From: Acidobacteriota bacterium
GTDB lineage: Bacteria > Acidobacteriota > Terriglobia > Terriglobales > Acidobacteriaceae
Reading direction: 5' to 3'
DNA: 64,000 nt
Assembly: GCA_013289875.1 (NCBI GenBank)
Contig: JABCZC010000010.1
Span: 1-64,000, forward strand
The first letter of the stretch is position 1; each line of letters starts with the position of its first letter. Position numbers and translations under genes: made by a program. Under the pieces are notes generated by a model. It saw only the letters and a program-made list of their open reading frames with translations. It was not told where the DNA came from and did no database searches. Below are positions 27,319-41,169 of the stretch, piece after piece.

Positions 27319-28266
27319 ATGCGAAACAGGTGGAGATTCCTGGTGGCGTTGGGGCTCGGTCTTGTATTGGTGAACGCTCCCGCCTGGGCACAAAACACGA
27401 CGACAACGGCACTCGATAGTGAGATTCACGATTATGAGCGCTTCGTGCGCAATCAAGTGGTGCAGCAGAATGGAGCGGTATGGTGGCATCTGGCAATGCT
27501 CTATCAGGATGCGGCGCGATATGAAGATGCGGAGCACGCTTATAGCACGGCTCTGCAGTTGTTAGAGTCCGGAGACCGCAAGACGTTTGCGAATGCAATG
27601 GACGAAATGGGCACGATGTACGTGGAGACAGGGAGCTATGCTAAGGCCGAACCCCTCGAGCGGCAAGCGCTCGCGATGCGTGAGGCGGACAAGGATTCCG
27701 TTGCCGTAGGGCGCAGTTGGATGCATCTGGCAATGCTTTCGCTCGGCAAACATGAAATCGCGGAGGCCGCAACGTATGCTGAGTTGGCGGCGGACCGGCT
27801 CGTGCCTGAGCGCACCGGCCACCCCGCCGAGAAAGGAGCGACTCCGGAAGAAAAGATGACCGCGCTGATATATCTATCGCTGGCGCGCTGCGCACAAGGC
27901 GTTTGTGCAGCGGCCCTTCCTGACCTGAAGTTGGCTGGCAGTATGGCTCATACCAGTTATGGGCCAGGTGATTTTCCAGCTGCTTTTATGGATTTTCTGA
28001 CAGGCTATGCGTATTGGAAGAGCGGGGACAACAGCTCGGCCGCGGAGTTGATGAAGAATGGCACGGCAGGCATGGAGGCGCAGCTCGGATGGGGACATCC
28101 AACGTACATCTCGTCAATGAAGGAGTACGAGGTCTTTCTTGAACAGACTCATCGGCCCTCCGAGGCAGCTGCGGTGAGAGCGAAACTTGCACGTGTACAA
28201 GTCTCGCGCAAGCCGGTGAACGTAGCCCAGGGAGTATCCCTGTCTGATCTGCTTGCGCCCCGCTGA
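27319..28266 (+). CDS. Tetratricopeptide repeat protein, secreted
   Basis: Signal peptide-like N-terminus; TPR-like repeats (WHLAMLYQDAARYEDAEHAYSTALQLLE). Confidence 0.7.
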   Translation: MRNRWRFLVALGLGLVLVNAPAWAQNTTTTALDSEIHDYERFVRNQVVQQNGAVWWHLAMLYQDAARYEDAEHAYSTALQLLESGDRKTFANAMDEMGTMYVETGSYAKAEPLERQALAMREADKDSVAVGRSWMHLAMLSLGKHEIAEAATYAELAADRLVPERTGHPAEKGATPEEKMTALIYLSLARCAQGVCAAALPDLKLAGSMAHTSYGPGDFPAAFMDFLTGYAYWKSGDNSSAAELMKNGTAGMEAQLGWGHPTYISSMKEYEVFLEQTHRPSEAAAVRAKLARVQVSRKPVNVAQGVSLSDLLAPR

Positions 28267-28321
28267 CGGGCTTGGGATTATTCCGTCAGCCAAAATGACG
28301 CTTTGCTGCTGCGACAAATAA

Positions 28322-28349
28322 GGGAGACATGGCCACTGCCACGTCTCCC
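28322..28349. terminator. Hairpin between convergent genes
   Basis: GGGAGAC (28322-28328) pairs with GTCTCCC (28343-28349), with inner TGGC/GCCA; no clear T-tract. Confidence 0.4.
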
Positions 28350-28388
28350 ACTGTATGCCTATTGCGATTTATCCGTGGTTAGCGAAGA

Positions 28389-28550
28389 CTACTTGCGGCC
28401 AGTGTCTCCACTCTGCTGTCCGGGCTTGTGGGTGCCGCCCTGCTGCCCGGATTTCTGTGGATCTTGCTGCTGCTGCTGTTGGCCGCCGCCCGGATTGTCT
28501 TTATGCGTACCCTGTCCGTGCTGTGAGCCTTGCTGTGGATTGTTTGACAT
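28389..28550 (-). CDS. Small Gln/Gly-rich hydrophilic protein
   Basis: ATG at 28550 preceded by GGAGG; MSNNPQQGSQHGQGTHKDNPGGGQQQQQQDPQKSGQQGG... Confidence 0.5.
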   Translation of the reverse strand: MSNNPQQGSQHGQGTHKDNPGGGQQQQQQDPQKSGQQGGTHKPGQQSGDTGRK

Positions 28551-28708
28551 TTGAAAATCCTCCAGGGATGTTCCCTCTTGAGTTAGGTTCGTTGTCCCTG
28601 GGAAAAGGTTGCTCCGTGTTGCCAACCCCGTGTAAGGCGGAAGAGAGTCTCAGAGGGTTAGTGACTTGGTTCGAGCCATTCACAGCAGAGTACGGCCATA
28701 CTTTCCAA

Positions 28709-29575
28709 TCAGATCGGGTGCACGGGTACTGAAACATCCTGCTGAAGTGTGAATTCGAGCAGGGTCTCACTTGGCACCCTTATCTGATCTCCCTTTGTGA
28801 TTGTTTGCGATCCGGCGCCTGCGGCCGCGCCGACTCCCGCGCCGATCGCCGCTCCTTCGCCGCCGCCCGCAGCGGCGCCGATAATCGATCCCAACGCCGC
28901 TCCGGTCACCGTTCTCTCCGCAGTGCTTGCGCCGCGCGACTTGCCGGTCATGTCATATTCTTCTGTCACCACCCGGACAGTGCGCCCATTCACCACAATC
29001 CCCGTCAACTCCAGCCGCAGTTGCGATCTACCCGTGAACGTTCCCGACTCCCTCGACTCAATCAGCCGGCCATAGACATCCGCGTCCTTGGCAACGATTA
29101 CGTTGCCCTCGACCACCAGCGGTTCAACCAGAGAAGCCTGGAAAGGATCGCCCGCCTGCTTCTCAGTGGTGTCGATCACATCGAGGGTGCGCACAGAAAT
29201 ACGCGTCCCTGCCGGAATGGTGACCTTTCCCGACGTTGAGATTTCGTCCTGCTTTACTGTCTCCGGTGCGTCGGGAAGGGAACTCTCCGGCGCCGCCGGC
29301 TTGCCACTCTCTGGTGCCCCCGGCTTGTCACTGGCTGAAGACGCCGGCTTGTCACTGGCAATCCCTTGGGAATCAAATTCCAGCGAAACGATGTCGGTGA
29401 TGTTGTACTTCTGCACAGAAGAACCGACCTGGAAGCTGATCTCACTCTCCGTGCCGCCCAGGAACTTGCCGTGAATCAGGCTGCCATTCTTCAACTTCAA
29501 AGTATCGGCCCCTGCTATCGAAGCCACCAGACAGAGTGCAACGACCAGTGCGCAATTCAGCCTGAACTTCCTCAT
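28709..29575 (-). CDS. Secreted protein with glycine-zipper C-terminus
   Basis: Signal peptide; TLKLKNGSLIHGKFLGGTESEISFQV; short tandem repeat DKPxxxxSG/SDKP; GAALGSIIGAAAGGGEGAAIGAGVGAAAGAG glycine zipper. Confidence 0.7.
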   Translation of the reverse strand: MRKFRLNCALVVALCLVASIAGADTLKLKNGSLIHGKFLGGTESEISFQVGSSVQKYNITDIVSLEFDSQGIASDKPASSASDKPGAPESGKPAAPESSLPDAPETVKQDEISTSGKVTIPAGTRISVRTLDVIDTTEKQAGDPFQASLVEPLVVEGNVIVAKDADVYGRLIESRESGTFTGRSQLRLELTGIVVNGRTVRVVTEEYDMTGKSRGASTAERTVTGAALGSIIGAAAGGGEGAAIGAGVGAAAGAGSQTITKGDQIRVPSETLLEFTLQQDVSVPVHPI

Positions 29576-29758
29576 GACTGCACCTCTGCGACGTGCTCCA
29601 CAACAGCAGCACTTCTTTGGACAGGTTCAATTCCCGTCGAATCTGAATAAGTAGATCCGATTTCTCTCGTTGCGATCCACTTTTTTCAGCATCCCGAAGC
29701 AGATGTCCGAGAAGCCCGTTTATCTGGCGCGACGCTGGATTAGCTTTGACCCTCTCAA

Positions 29759-30037
29759 TCAAGCGTTCGGGGGGACAGCCTTCTCGGCCCTCGTCATGGG
29801 AAGGATGACAAAGACGCATATGAGCACTGGAAGAGACGCTGGAACCAAAACCGTCCATGGGAAAGGTTTGCGGGCGAATTGGCCGACCAAGCCGTCTGCC
29901 ACCACGACCAGCAGAATAAGTAAGATCAGCCTTACTGCCCACTTCCGATTCTGGCGATTTATCTGCAAGAGTCTCCTCCGCGCGGCAGCCCTGCAAATTC
30001 TGCACAATATCCGTACAGGAGTTTGTTTACCTGGCAC
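29759..30037 (-). CDS. Small membrane protein (putative)
   Basis: Two hydrophobic segments WAVRLILLILLVVVADGLVG and WTVLVPASLPVLICVFVILPMT; start uncertain. Confidence 0.4.
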   Translation of the reverse strand: MPGKQTPVRILCRICRAAARRRLLQINRQNRKWAVRLILLILLVVVADGLVGQFARKPFPWTVLVPASLPVLICVFVILPMTRAEKAVPPNA

Positions 30038-30107
30038 TTCACTCTATACCCCTTAAACCCGATGAGTCGACTCCCCGTCATAGGAGGAGGTGGGGGCATA
30101 TGTGTTC

Positions 30108-30593
30108 TCACTTCGAGTTGAATTCATAAACCTGATCATAAAGTTCCATCTCTTCCGATGTCGGCACCTGAAATATCTCAAGCCATCGCAACATAGCATC
30201 CTGTCCAATTGGCGGTTCTTCTCTTCCTCGTCGTTGAATCCGGTCGAAAAGCACATCGACAGGCGCAGAAAGATAGTGCAATTCAACAGCAGCGCCAAGG
30301 GTCCGCGCTTTCAGACGCAACGTATCTCGCTCGGACTTTGCCCACGTGCCCCATTCGATAATTACAACGAGCCCGAGCGCCAGGAGTCTTTGACCGAACT
30401 GCCATTGCAACATCTCGACTTTCCCGCGGCTGTCTTCGTCGTACAAGTCGATAGCAAGTGCCGTCATCCACTCGTCGGGAGCCAGACGGACGGCTCGAAG
30501 GTTCTCCTCCAGATCCATCGCATATGTGGTTTTGCCAGAACCTGGAAGGCCGCAGACGATAATCAACCTGGCTCCCTCTTTAGATGCGTCCAT
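30108..30593 (-). CDS. P-loop kinase (AAA/zeta-toxin-like nucleotide/small-molecule kinase family)
   Basis: LIIVCGLPGSGKTTYAMDLEENLRAVRLAPDEWM Walker A; VIIEWGTWAKSERD; no antitoxin-like partner gene recognised next to it. Confidence 0.8.
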   Translation of the reverse strand: MDASKEGARLIIVCGLPGSGKTTYAMDLEENLRAVRLAPDEWMTALAIDLYDEDSRGKVEMLQWQFGQRLLALGLVVIIEWGTWAKSERDTLRLKARTLGAAVELHYLSAPVDVLFDRIQRRGREEPPIGQDAMLRWLEIFQVPTSEEMELYDQVYEFNSK

Positions 30594-30917
30594 GGAGTCA
30601 TTATTCAGCCAATGACAAGCTGCCGTATGATTGGCTATTTTTACAAGTCACTTTGCCGACCCGACTGACTGCCGAGTCCCCCAAGTGTCCGACATGCCCG
30701 TTTTTCGGACAAGCGGAATAGCGCTCGGTAAACAGAAGGCGACTTTTCGCTATTCATCCTTGAACGGAAAGCGAACCCACATGTGGCAACTAGCAAATCT
30801 ACGAGAAGGGTTCCGGAATCAAATCCGGTTGATCAACGCGCAGAAGGAGTTACGATCCGAGAGATCATTTGGCGTGATCAGAACGACGAAGTAGCCAAGG
30901 GCGATTGGCACAGGCGC

Positions 30918-31463
30918 TTAGCGTTGCCTGTTTACCAGCGCCTTGAGAAACGGAGCGCCCCATGCCGCAATTGCAAGCAGACCGCCAAACAACAGAACAG
31001 CATCAATACTCTCGCGGCCTTCCGGCGAAGCATAGACGTTTCGCAGGTTCAGCCACAGCGCGAACTCATCGAGCGTCAAAGCCGCGCCAACCCCATACAT
31101 GATCGAGATCAGCCGGCTCACGAAGATCGACGTCGGTGTTGTCTCTTCACCTACTTCAACCAGCCAGGCGTAGCCCACAACCAGCAGAATCAAAATTCCC
31201 CACACCAGATGATGAATGTGCCGCCCGCCAACCACCACCCATCCAAACGGTCCAATGTTGTGAAGAATGGCCAGGACCAGCAATCGCGCGCCCAGGAAAG
31301 TTAGAAAGAAACTTACCGAGGCCAGGAACAATCTCCGGCGTGGACGGTCGCGGATATGCTCGTGCATCAGGATGCCGAGTTGTGTCAGGTGCAAAAGCAG
31401 GAGCATGGTCGCGGTTCCCAAAACCGCACAAATCAGCAGAATCCACGCGCCAGTCAAATGCAT
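30918..31463 (-). CDS. Integral membrane protein, unknown function
   Basis: Multiple hydrophobic helices (AWILLICAVLGTATMLLLLHLT; FFLTFLGARLLVLAIL; LVWGILILLVVGYAWLV). Confidence 0.65.
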   Translation of the reverse strand: MHLTGAWILLICAVLGTATMLLLLHLTQLGILMHEHIRDRPRRRLFLASVSFFLTFLGARLLVLAILHNIGPFGWVVVGGRHIHHLVWGILILLVVGYAWLVEVGEETTPTSIFVSRLISIMYGVGAALTLDEFALWLNLRNVYASPEGRESIDAVLLFGGLLAIAAWGAPFLKALVNRQR

Positions 31464-31505
31464 GCTTCCCCAATCCCCTCTTAACGATCACTCGCGCCGC
31501 ATAAA

Positions 31506-32252
31506 TCAACCGCCCAACGAGGGCAGGTGGTCCGACGCCCCAAGCAGAAAAATCACGCCAATCGCAAAGCTATACACCGCACCTGCAACCGCAACCCATC
31601 GATAGAAGCCGGGCCGATGGAGCCCCATCCCAAAAATTCCCCCCAGTGACGCCGTCATCAGCGTGTTCATCGCCACAAGGCCAACCGCGAAAGCCAGCAG
31701 TCCCATGAATCCCCTCGCTGTACCGCCCAGGCTGGCTGCCAGCAGAAACAGCATCAGTTGACTCGGCGTCTCCGCGCCCAATCCGTGCAGAACGCCAATC
31801 GCAAAAACCGATCCGCCGCTGTAATTCCACGCGAAAGGCACAGGCCGGGGCGTCTGTGGTTTGAAAAAGTTCACCGTGCGCCACCATGCATATTGGCAGC
31901 CGGTAATAAGAATCGCCCACCGGCTTCTGACCGCCTGATGCGAATGCGAATGTCGGATCAGGTTCGCCACCACCCCAATTCCCAGTACGATCAGTGTTGC
32001 GCCGATGAGCCGTTCCGTCCAGTTGTCCAGCCTCGCCGGTAGCGGAATATGCAGCATCACCACTAGCGAACCCAGTGCCACCACTGTCAGTGCATGGCCC
32101 ATGGCATAAGTAATCCCCAGCCGCATCCCCTGTTTCCAGCTTTTCTGCACAGCAGTGATATCGGAAATGGCTGCAAGGTGGTCATAATCGAAACCATGCC
32201 GCAGACCAAGCACGGCGCAGGAGAAGAGAGCGAGTTCGAGCTTCCAATTCAT
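31506..32252 (-). CDS. NicO/NiCoT-like nickel/cobalt transporter or urease-accessory-like membrane protein
   Basis: RHGFDYDHLAAISD (HX4DH-like metal motif), ITYAMGHALTVVALG, LHGLGAETPSQLMLFLLAASLGG. Confidence 0.75.
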   Translation of the reverse strand: MNWKLELALFSCAVLGLRHGFDYDHLAAISDITAVQKSWKQGMRLGITYAMGHALTVVALGSLVVMLHIPLPARLDNWTERLIGATLIVLGIGVVANLIRHSHSHQAVRSRWAILITGCQYAWWRTVNFFKPQTPRPVPFAWNYSGGSVFAIGVLHGLGAETPSQLMLFLLAASLGGTARGFMGLLAFAVGLVAMNTLMTASLGGIFGMGLHRPGFYRWVAVAGAVYSFAIGVIFLLGASDHLPSLGG

Positions 32253-32370
32253 CCGTTAATTGAGATGTGGCCGCTCGATCGCTCGCGCCGTCACCCAAAC
32301 GCCAATTGTAACGAGGAATTGGATTTCAGTGAGCCAGGACTGTTTGGGGAGTCGATATCGGCCTTGCAAG

Positions 32371-32878
32371 CTAGCCCGAAATCCGCACCAACTGCTCGGC
32401 CTCGACGCGCGGGCCGAGGATCGAAATTCTGGGCACCTGTCCCCGCGCCATCGCAACTTCATCGCAGCGATAAAGCCGTGGGCAATTCTGGCAATCCTTA
32501 AAAATCTTGTCCGGCAGGGCCGTGCGATCTTCCACCTCGCGGAACCCATAGCGGAAAAAGAAATCCGGGATCCGCGTAAACAGGCACACGCACCCGATTC
32601 CGTGATCCTCGGCCTCTTCCAGAAGAGAAAACAGGAGTCTACCGCCAACTCCCTGGCTCTTCGCTTCCGGCTTGACCACGATCGATCTCACCTCCGCCAG
32701 ATGTGGTCCGTAGAGATGCAGTGCGCCACATCCGAGAAACACGCCAGCCTCGCTCTCGGCGACAGTAAAATCGCGCACGTTCTCGCATATCTCCGCGAAG
32801 ACGCGCCGCAGCAGAGTGCCATCCTGAGAGAGACTGTTCACCAGCTCATAGATGTTTGTCGCATCCTGAAGGCGGGCC

Positions 32879-32892
<14 letters not shown>
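32371..32892 (-). CDS. GNAT N-acetyltransferase, candidate short-form N-acetylglutamate synthase
   Basis: VRSIVVKPEAKSQGVGGRLLFSLLEEAEDHGI acetyl-CoA motif; FTRIPDFFFRYGFREVEDRTALPDKIFKDC resembles the ArgA acetyltransferase domain; overlaps the argH 3' end by 14 nt. Confidence 0.75.
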
Positions 32893-36890
<3,998 letters not shown>

Positions 36891-36898
<8 letters not shown>

Positions 36899-38159
36899 CG
36901 TTTTTGCCCCCCGTCGTTGGAGCGCCCGCCGTCTGCGGCGCATGCTCGGTAAGAATTGAGTCGAGGGCATCGATGGCATGATCCACATGGTCTTTGCCCA
37001 GAATGAACGGCGGCAGGAATCGCAGCACCGTCTCGCTTGTCCGGTTTATTAGGATGCGCTGTTCCAGCATTGCGCCCGCTACCTGTTTGGCCAGATCGGC
37101 CGAATCAAGCTCGGCTGCAAGCATCAATCCCATTCCGCGCACATCCACGATGGCGGCATGTTTTTCAGCCAACTCATCCAGTCGTCCGTGAAAATATGTG
37201 CCTACTTCAGTTACATGTTGCAGAAGATTCTCTTCCTCGATCGTCTCAATTACCGCCAGAGCTACCGCGCATGCCAGGGGACCGCCGCCAAAAGTGGTCC
37301 CGTGCATGCCCGGATGAATAGCGCGGGCTGCCTCCTCTGTGCACAACATCGCACCGAGCGGAAGCCCGCCAGCCAGAGGTTTTGCAATCGTCATAACATC
37401 TGGCTGAACGTCGTAATGCTGGTACCCGAACCACTTGCCCGTTCGTCCCAGCCCTGCCTGAATTTCATCGCAAATCAACAGCGCTCCAGTAGAGAGCGTC
37501 AGGTCGCGCGCCGCTGCCATAAACTCCTTCGACACCGGACGAATTCCGCCCTCGCCCTGAATCGCCTCGATCAGCACTCCGCAAACATCGCTCGAAAACT
37601 TCGCCTTCAAATCCGCGACATCGTTGAAAACCACAAACTCCACACCCGGCATTACCGGAGCGAAAGGCTCTCGATACTTCGCCTTGTGCGTCGTCGCAAC
37701 CGATCCCATCGTGCGGCCGTGAAAGCTGTTCTCAAGCGCCAGAAACTTCGTCCCGATCGCCTTGCCTTCGCTGCACTGTAATCCTGCATGGGCCCGAGCC
37801 AGCTTCAGCGCCGCTTCCCACGCTTCCGTGCCGCTGTTCGAAAAGAAGGCGCGATCCATGCCGCTCATCTTCGTCAATCGCAGCGCGAGCTCCGCCTGTC
37901 CTTCATGAAAATAGAGATTCGAAATATGGATCAGCTTCCTACTCTGCTCCGCAATTGCCTTCTCGATCGCGGGATGACCATACCCCAGCGCATTCACGCC
38001 AATCCCACTCAGCAGATCGAGATACCGTTCACCCTTCTCGTCGATGAGATGCACACCCTCACCCCCGACAAAATGAATCGGATTCCGCTCATACGTGGGA
38101 AGCAGCAGCTTCGCTTCCGCTGCCCTGATCTCATCTAACCTCATTACTGCTCCCTCCAA
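36891..38159 (-). CDS. argD: Acetylornithine aminotransferase
   Basis: Class III aminotransferase motifs: LDLLSGIGVNALGYGHPAI, FFSNSGTEAWEAALKLAR, LLICDEIQAGLGRTG. Confidence 0.95.
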
Positions 38160-38186
38160 AAGAGCACAGCGTTCAGAGCACAGAGC

Positions 38187-38534
38187 TCAGATTTTCTTCA
38201 TCAACGCCCAGAGCATTTTTCCTGCTTCATCTGCAAGTCCCTCTGCAGCCTGCATCTGAACTACTTTCCCGAAACCAAGTTGTTTGGCGATCACCAACTG
38301 CGTCTGAAGCTCCAGGATGGAGCCCCGTGCAATTCCAACGAATTGCCGGAACTCACCTTTCGATCCTCTCCCATATCCCTCTGCAACATTGCTGGCGACC
38401 GACACTGCCGCGCGTCGAAGCTGTGAGGTAAGGCCCTAGAGTTCCTCCTTTGGAAACTCAGCAGTCAGCTTGTAAATTGCTACCGATAGCTCAATAGCGC
38501 GCTGCCAAACCTTTAACTCTCGATACGATCCCAA
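38187..38534 (-). pseudogene. Four-helix bundle protein gene interrupted by an in-frame TAG
   Basis: Minus-strand reading [64 protein letters not shown]...; single TAG at 38436-38438 with homology-like continuity on both sides in the same frame. Confidence 0.85.
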
Positions 38535-38579
38535 TCATCTGCCTTTCTGAGCGCTGCGCTCTGAGCCCTGTACTCTGTT

Positions 38580-39362
38580 TCACGCAACTAAAACTTCTGT
38601 CCCATGCAGCACCCGCGAGCTGCACAGATCCGGCAGCACCGCCGCCACTTCCGCGGGAAGAATGCGCACGCGCTTCACGCCCTGCAGCAGAGCCTCGCGG
38701 CACGCGCTCAATTTTGGAAGCATTCCGCCGCTGATCACCGCGTCTCTCGTCAGAGACGCAATCTGGCCTACGCTCAACCACCGCATCACTTCGCCATCCG
38801 CGCCGCGCACACCAGGCACATCGGTCAGAAACACCAGGGCATCGGCCTTGCACGCCGCCGCGCACGCTGCAGCCATCTCGTCTGCATTCACGTTGTAGTA
38901 CTCGCCGTCGAAGCCCAGCGCAATGCTTGAAATCACCGGCACCGCGCCCATCTTCCAGATCGCATCCAGCCAGCGCGGATCCGACGCGACAATCTCGCCC
39001 ACATATCCCAGGTCTGGAGCAGTTCTTTTCTTCCGCGCGCGAAACACTAGACCATCGCCACCGGAAAGTCCCATCCCTGCCTGCCCGTGCGCTCCCAGAG
39101 CCGCTACGAGTGCCTTGTTCACTTGACCGCCCAGCACCATCACCGCCGCATCGCGCGTCTCTGCATCGGTCACACGCAGCCCCGCGACAAACTCGCTCTG
39201 TTTGCCCATCAGCTTCAGAGTCCGCGTCAGCTGCACGCCGCCTCCATGCACCAGTGCAACCTGATTGCCATCCTTCACCAGCTCCGCAATGGCCTGCGCA
39301 CATTTATGCAGCAGCTCCGTATTCTCGAGGGTGGCTCCTCCCAGCTTGACAACAAATTTCAT
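38580..39362 (-). CDS. argB: Acetylglutamate kinase
   Basis: MKFVVKLGGATLE, ALVHGGGVQ, VFLTDVPGV; start at 39362 overlapping the argC stop (ATGA). Confidence 0.95.
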   Translation of the reverse strand: MKFVVKLGGATLENTELLHKCAQAIAELVKDGNQVALVHGGGVQLTRTLKLMGKQSEFVAGLRVTDAETRDAAVMVLGGQVNKALVAALGAHGQAGMGLSGGDGLVFRARKKRTAPDLGYVGEIVASDPRWLDAIWKMGAVPVISSIALGFDGEYYNVNADEMAAACAAACKADALVFLTDVPGVRGADGEVMRWLSVGQIASLTRDAVISGGMLPKLSACREALLQGVKRVRILPAEVAAVLPDLCSSRVLHGTEVLVA

Positions 39363-40432
39363 GCCAGTCCCTCCGCTTCTCCCCACCCGCACATCAGGTT
39401 CAAATTCTCCACCGCTTGTCCGGCCGCGCCTTTGAGCAAATTGTCTAGGCACGAAACAATCACGCATCGCCGCCCATCCTTGTTTAAAACAAATCCGATA
39501 TCGCAATAATTCGTCCGCACCGAATACTGAATTTGCGGCAATTGTCCGGCGCTGAAAATCCGCACCAGCGGACTGCTCGCATAGAACTCCCGAAACCGCG
39601 CCTCTATCTCTTGAGGATCGCGCTTTTCCGTGAACCGCAAATAAATGGTCGACAAAATTCCTCGTGGAATGGGCAGCAGATGTGGCGTAAACACGATCTG
39701 CTCATCGGTCAACTCAAGCTGCTCCAGCAACTCGCCCGTGTGCCGATGCTCGAAGACCCCATATGCCGACAAGTTGTCGGCCGCATACATATAGTGCGTT
39801 TTCTCCGTGGGAGCCTTGCCCGCACCTGACACGCCCGACTTCGCATCGCAGATGATGCCATGCTCCAGATCCACCCAGCCGGCCGCCACCAGCGGTTTCA
39901 GTGCGAGGATGATCGACGTCGCATAGCAGCCGGGATTCGCCACCAGTTGCGCCCCGCGAATCTCTTCGCAATGCAACTCGGGACTGCCATACACAGCCTT
40001 TGTCTGCACTGCGACTGCGTGGCAGTGCCCCTCGTCTGTCTGGTTCCCGTCGTCGAATTGATACACTGCTCGATTCGACGCTGCCTTCAATCGCCAGGCG
40101 CCGCTTAGATCGATCACCCGCAGCCCCTGCTCCAATGCTTTTGGAGCCCACTCGCGCGACTGCTCATGTGGAGTCGCAAGAAACAGTACTTCCACTCCGC
40201 GCGCCTTCAGCAGTTCCCACGAAAACGGCTCGATTTTTAGCGACCCGGCCCCGTTGTTATTCATCAACTGCGGATGCATCGCGGTCAGCAAAGCCTCACC
40301 CGTCGCGTCAGGGCGCCCGAGAAACACCGGCGGCGTACCATTCAGCCGGGGATGATGCAGCAATAGCCGCGCCAGCTCCAAGCCGGCATACCCGCTCACT
40401 CCCATCACCGCCGTTTGTACTGAATTTGCCAT
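39359..40432 (-). CDS. argC: N-acetyl-gamma-glutamyl-phosphate reductase
   Basis: VMGVSGYAGLELARLLLHHP; LVANPGCYATSIILALKPL. Confidence 0.96.
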   Translation of the reverse strand: MANSVQTAVMGVSGYAGLELARLLLHHPRLNGTPPVFLGRPDATGEALLTAMHPQLMNNNGAGSLKIEPFSWELLKARGVEVLFLATPHEQSREWAPKALEQGLRVIDLSGAWRLKAASNRAVYQFDDGNQTDEGHCHAVAVQTKAVYGSPELHCEEIRGAQLVANPGCYATSIILALKPLVAAGWVDLEHGIICDAKSGVSGAGKAPTEKTHYMYAADNLSAYGVFEHRHTGELLEQLELTDEQIVFTPHLLPIPRGILSTIYLRFTEKRDPQEIEARFREFYASSPLVRIFSAGQLPQIQYSVRTNYCDIGFVLNKDGRRCVIVSCLDNLLKGAAGQAVENLNLMCGWGEAEGLA

Positions 40433-40489
40433 TTACCTCTTCTCGCCCAGCTTTTTTGCGCGAAGCGCCTTTGCCTGGACGGCCAGTCC

Positions 40490-40933
40490 TTACCCAATTA
40501 TCTCTTCCAACCGTGCGCGCAGCGTCGCGGCCCGCTTGTGGTCAGGACAGATAATCAGAATCGTGTCGTCGCCCGCGATGGTGCCTACTACTTCTTCCCA
40601 GTCCTCGTGGTCGATCGCCAACGCCACCGGTTGCGCGCCGCCATTGGTGGTTATGAGCACCAGCTGGTTCTGAGCCTGTTTCACCTTCAACCCAAAACTC
40701 GCCAACACCTCGCGGATCGACGGCAGATCGTCGTCTTCCTCATTCACGCCATTCGGTAGAGCGTACCCATTCGGGCCTTTATAAAGCCGCATCTCGTGGA
40801 TATCCCGTGAGAGCGTGGCCTGCGTTACGTCGAATCCGAGACGCACCAGCTTGCGCCGCAATTCATCCTGACTGGTCACGCCCGCGCTGCCCACCAGCTC
40901 TCGAATGGCATTGTGTCGATCGTATTTCGTCAC
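40490..40933 (-). CDS. argR: Arginine repressor
   Basis: RHNAIRELVGSAGVTSQDELRRKLVRLGFDVTQATLSRDIHEMRL; C-terminal VGTIAGDDTILIICPD. Confidence 0.96.
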   Translation of the reverse strand: MTKYDRHNAIRELVGSAGVTSQDELRRKLVRLGFDVTQATLSRDIHEMRLYKGPNGYALPNGVNEEDDDLPSIREVLASFGLKVKQAQNQLVLITTNGGAQPVALAIDHEDWEEVVGTIAGDDTILIICPDHKRAATLRARLEEIIG

Positions 40934-41000
40934 AGAAAGAACCGCATTTCGTCAAAATAGAAAATCGCGGCATGGGTTAGAATAAAAACCACACCGCGAA

Positions 41001-41034
41001 TGCATAAACATGCACTTTAATGTATAAATATACA
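41001..41034. promoter_or_regulatory. Tandem ArgR-box-like palindromes between argR and gltB
   Basis: TGCATAAACATGCA (41001-41014) and TGTATAAATATACA (41021-41034), both dyads, centres 20 bp apart, resembling TGAATWWWWATTCA. Confidence 0.7.
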
Positions 41035-41169
41035 GAGCCCACTCTGTCAAGCGGTTGCGAATAAATCTTATTAATCGCGTTTATCGCACTTTTTTATGAT
41101 GCGCGGTCCGACCGCGCCGGTGCTGAACTTTCTTAATGTCAGTGATCAAAGGAGGTCGTATAGTAGGCC

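Noticed and set aside
30108-30593. Toxin-antitoxin system based on the zeta-toxin-like kinase
   Set aside because: No recognisable antitoxin ORF adjacent; it is treated as a generic P-loop kinase.
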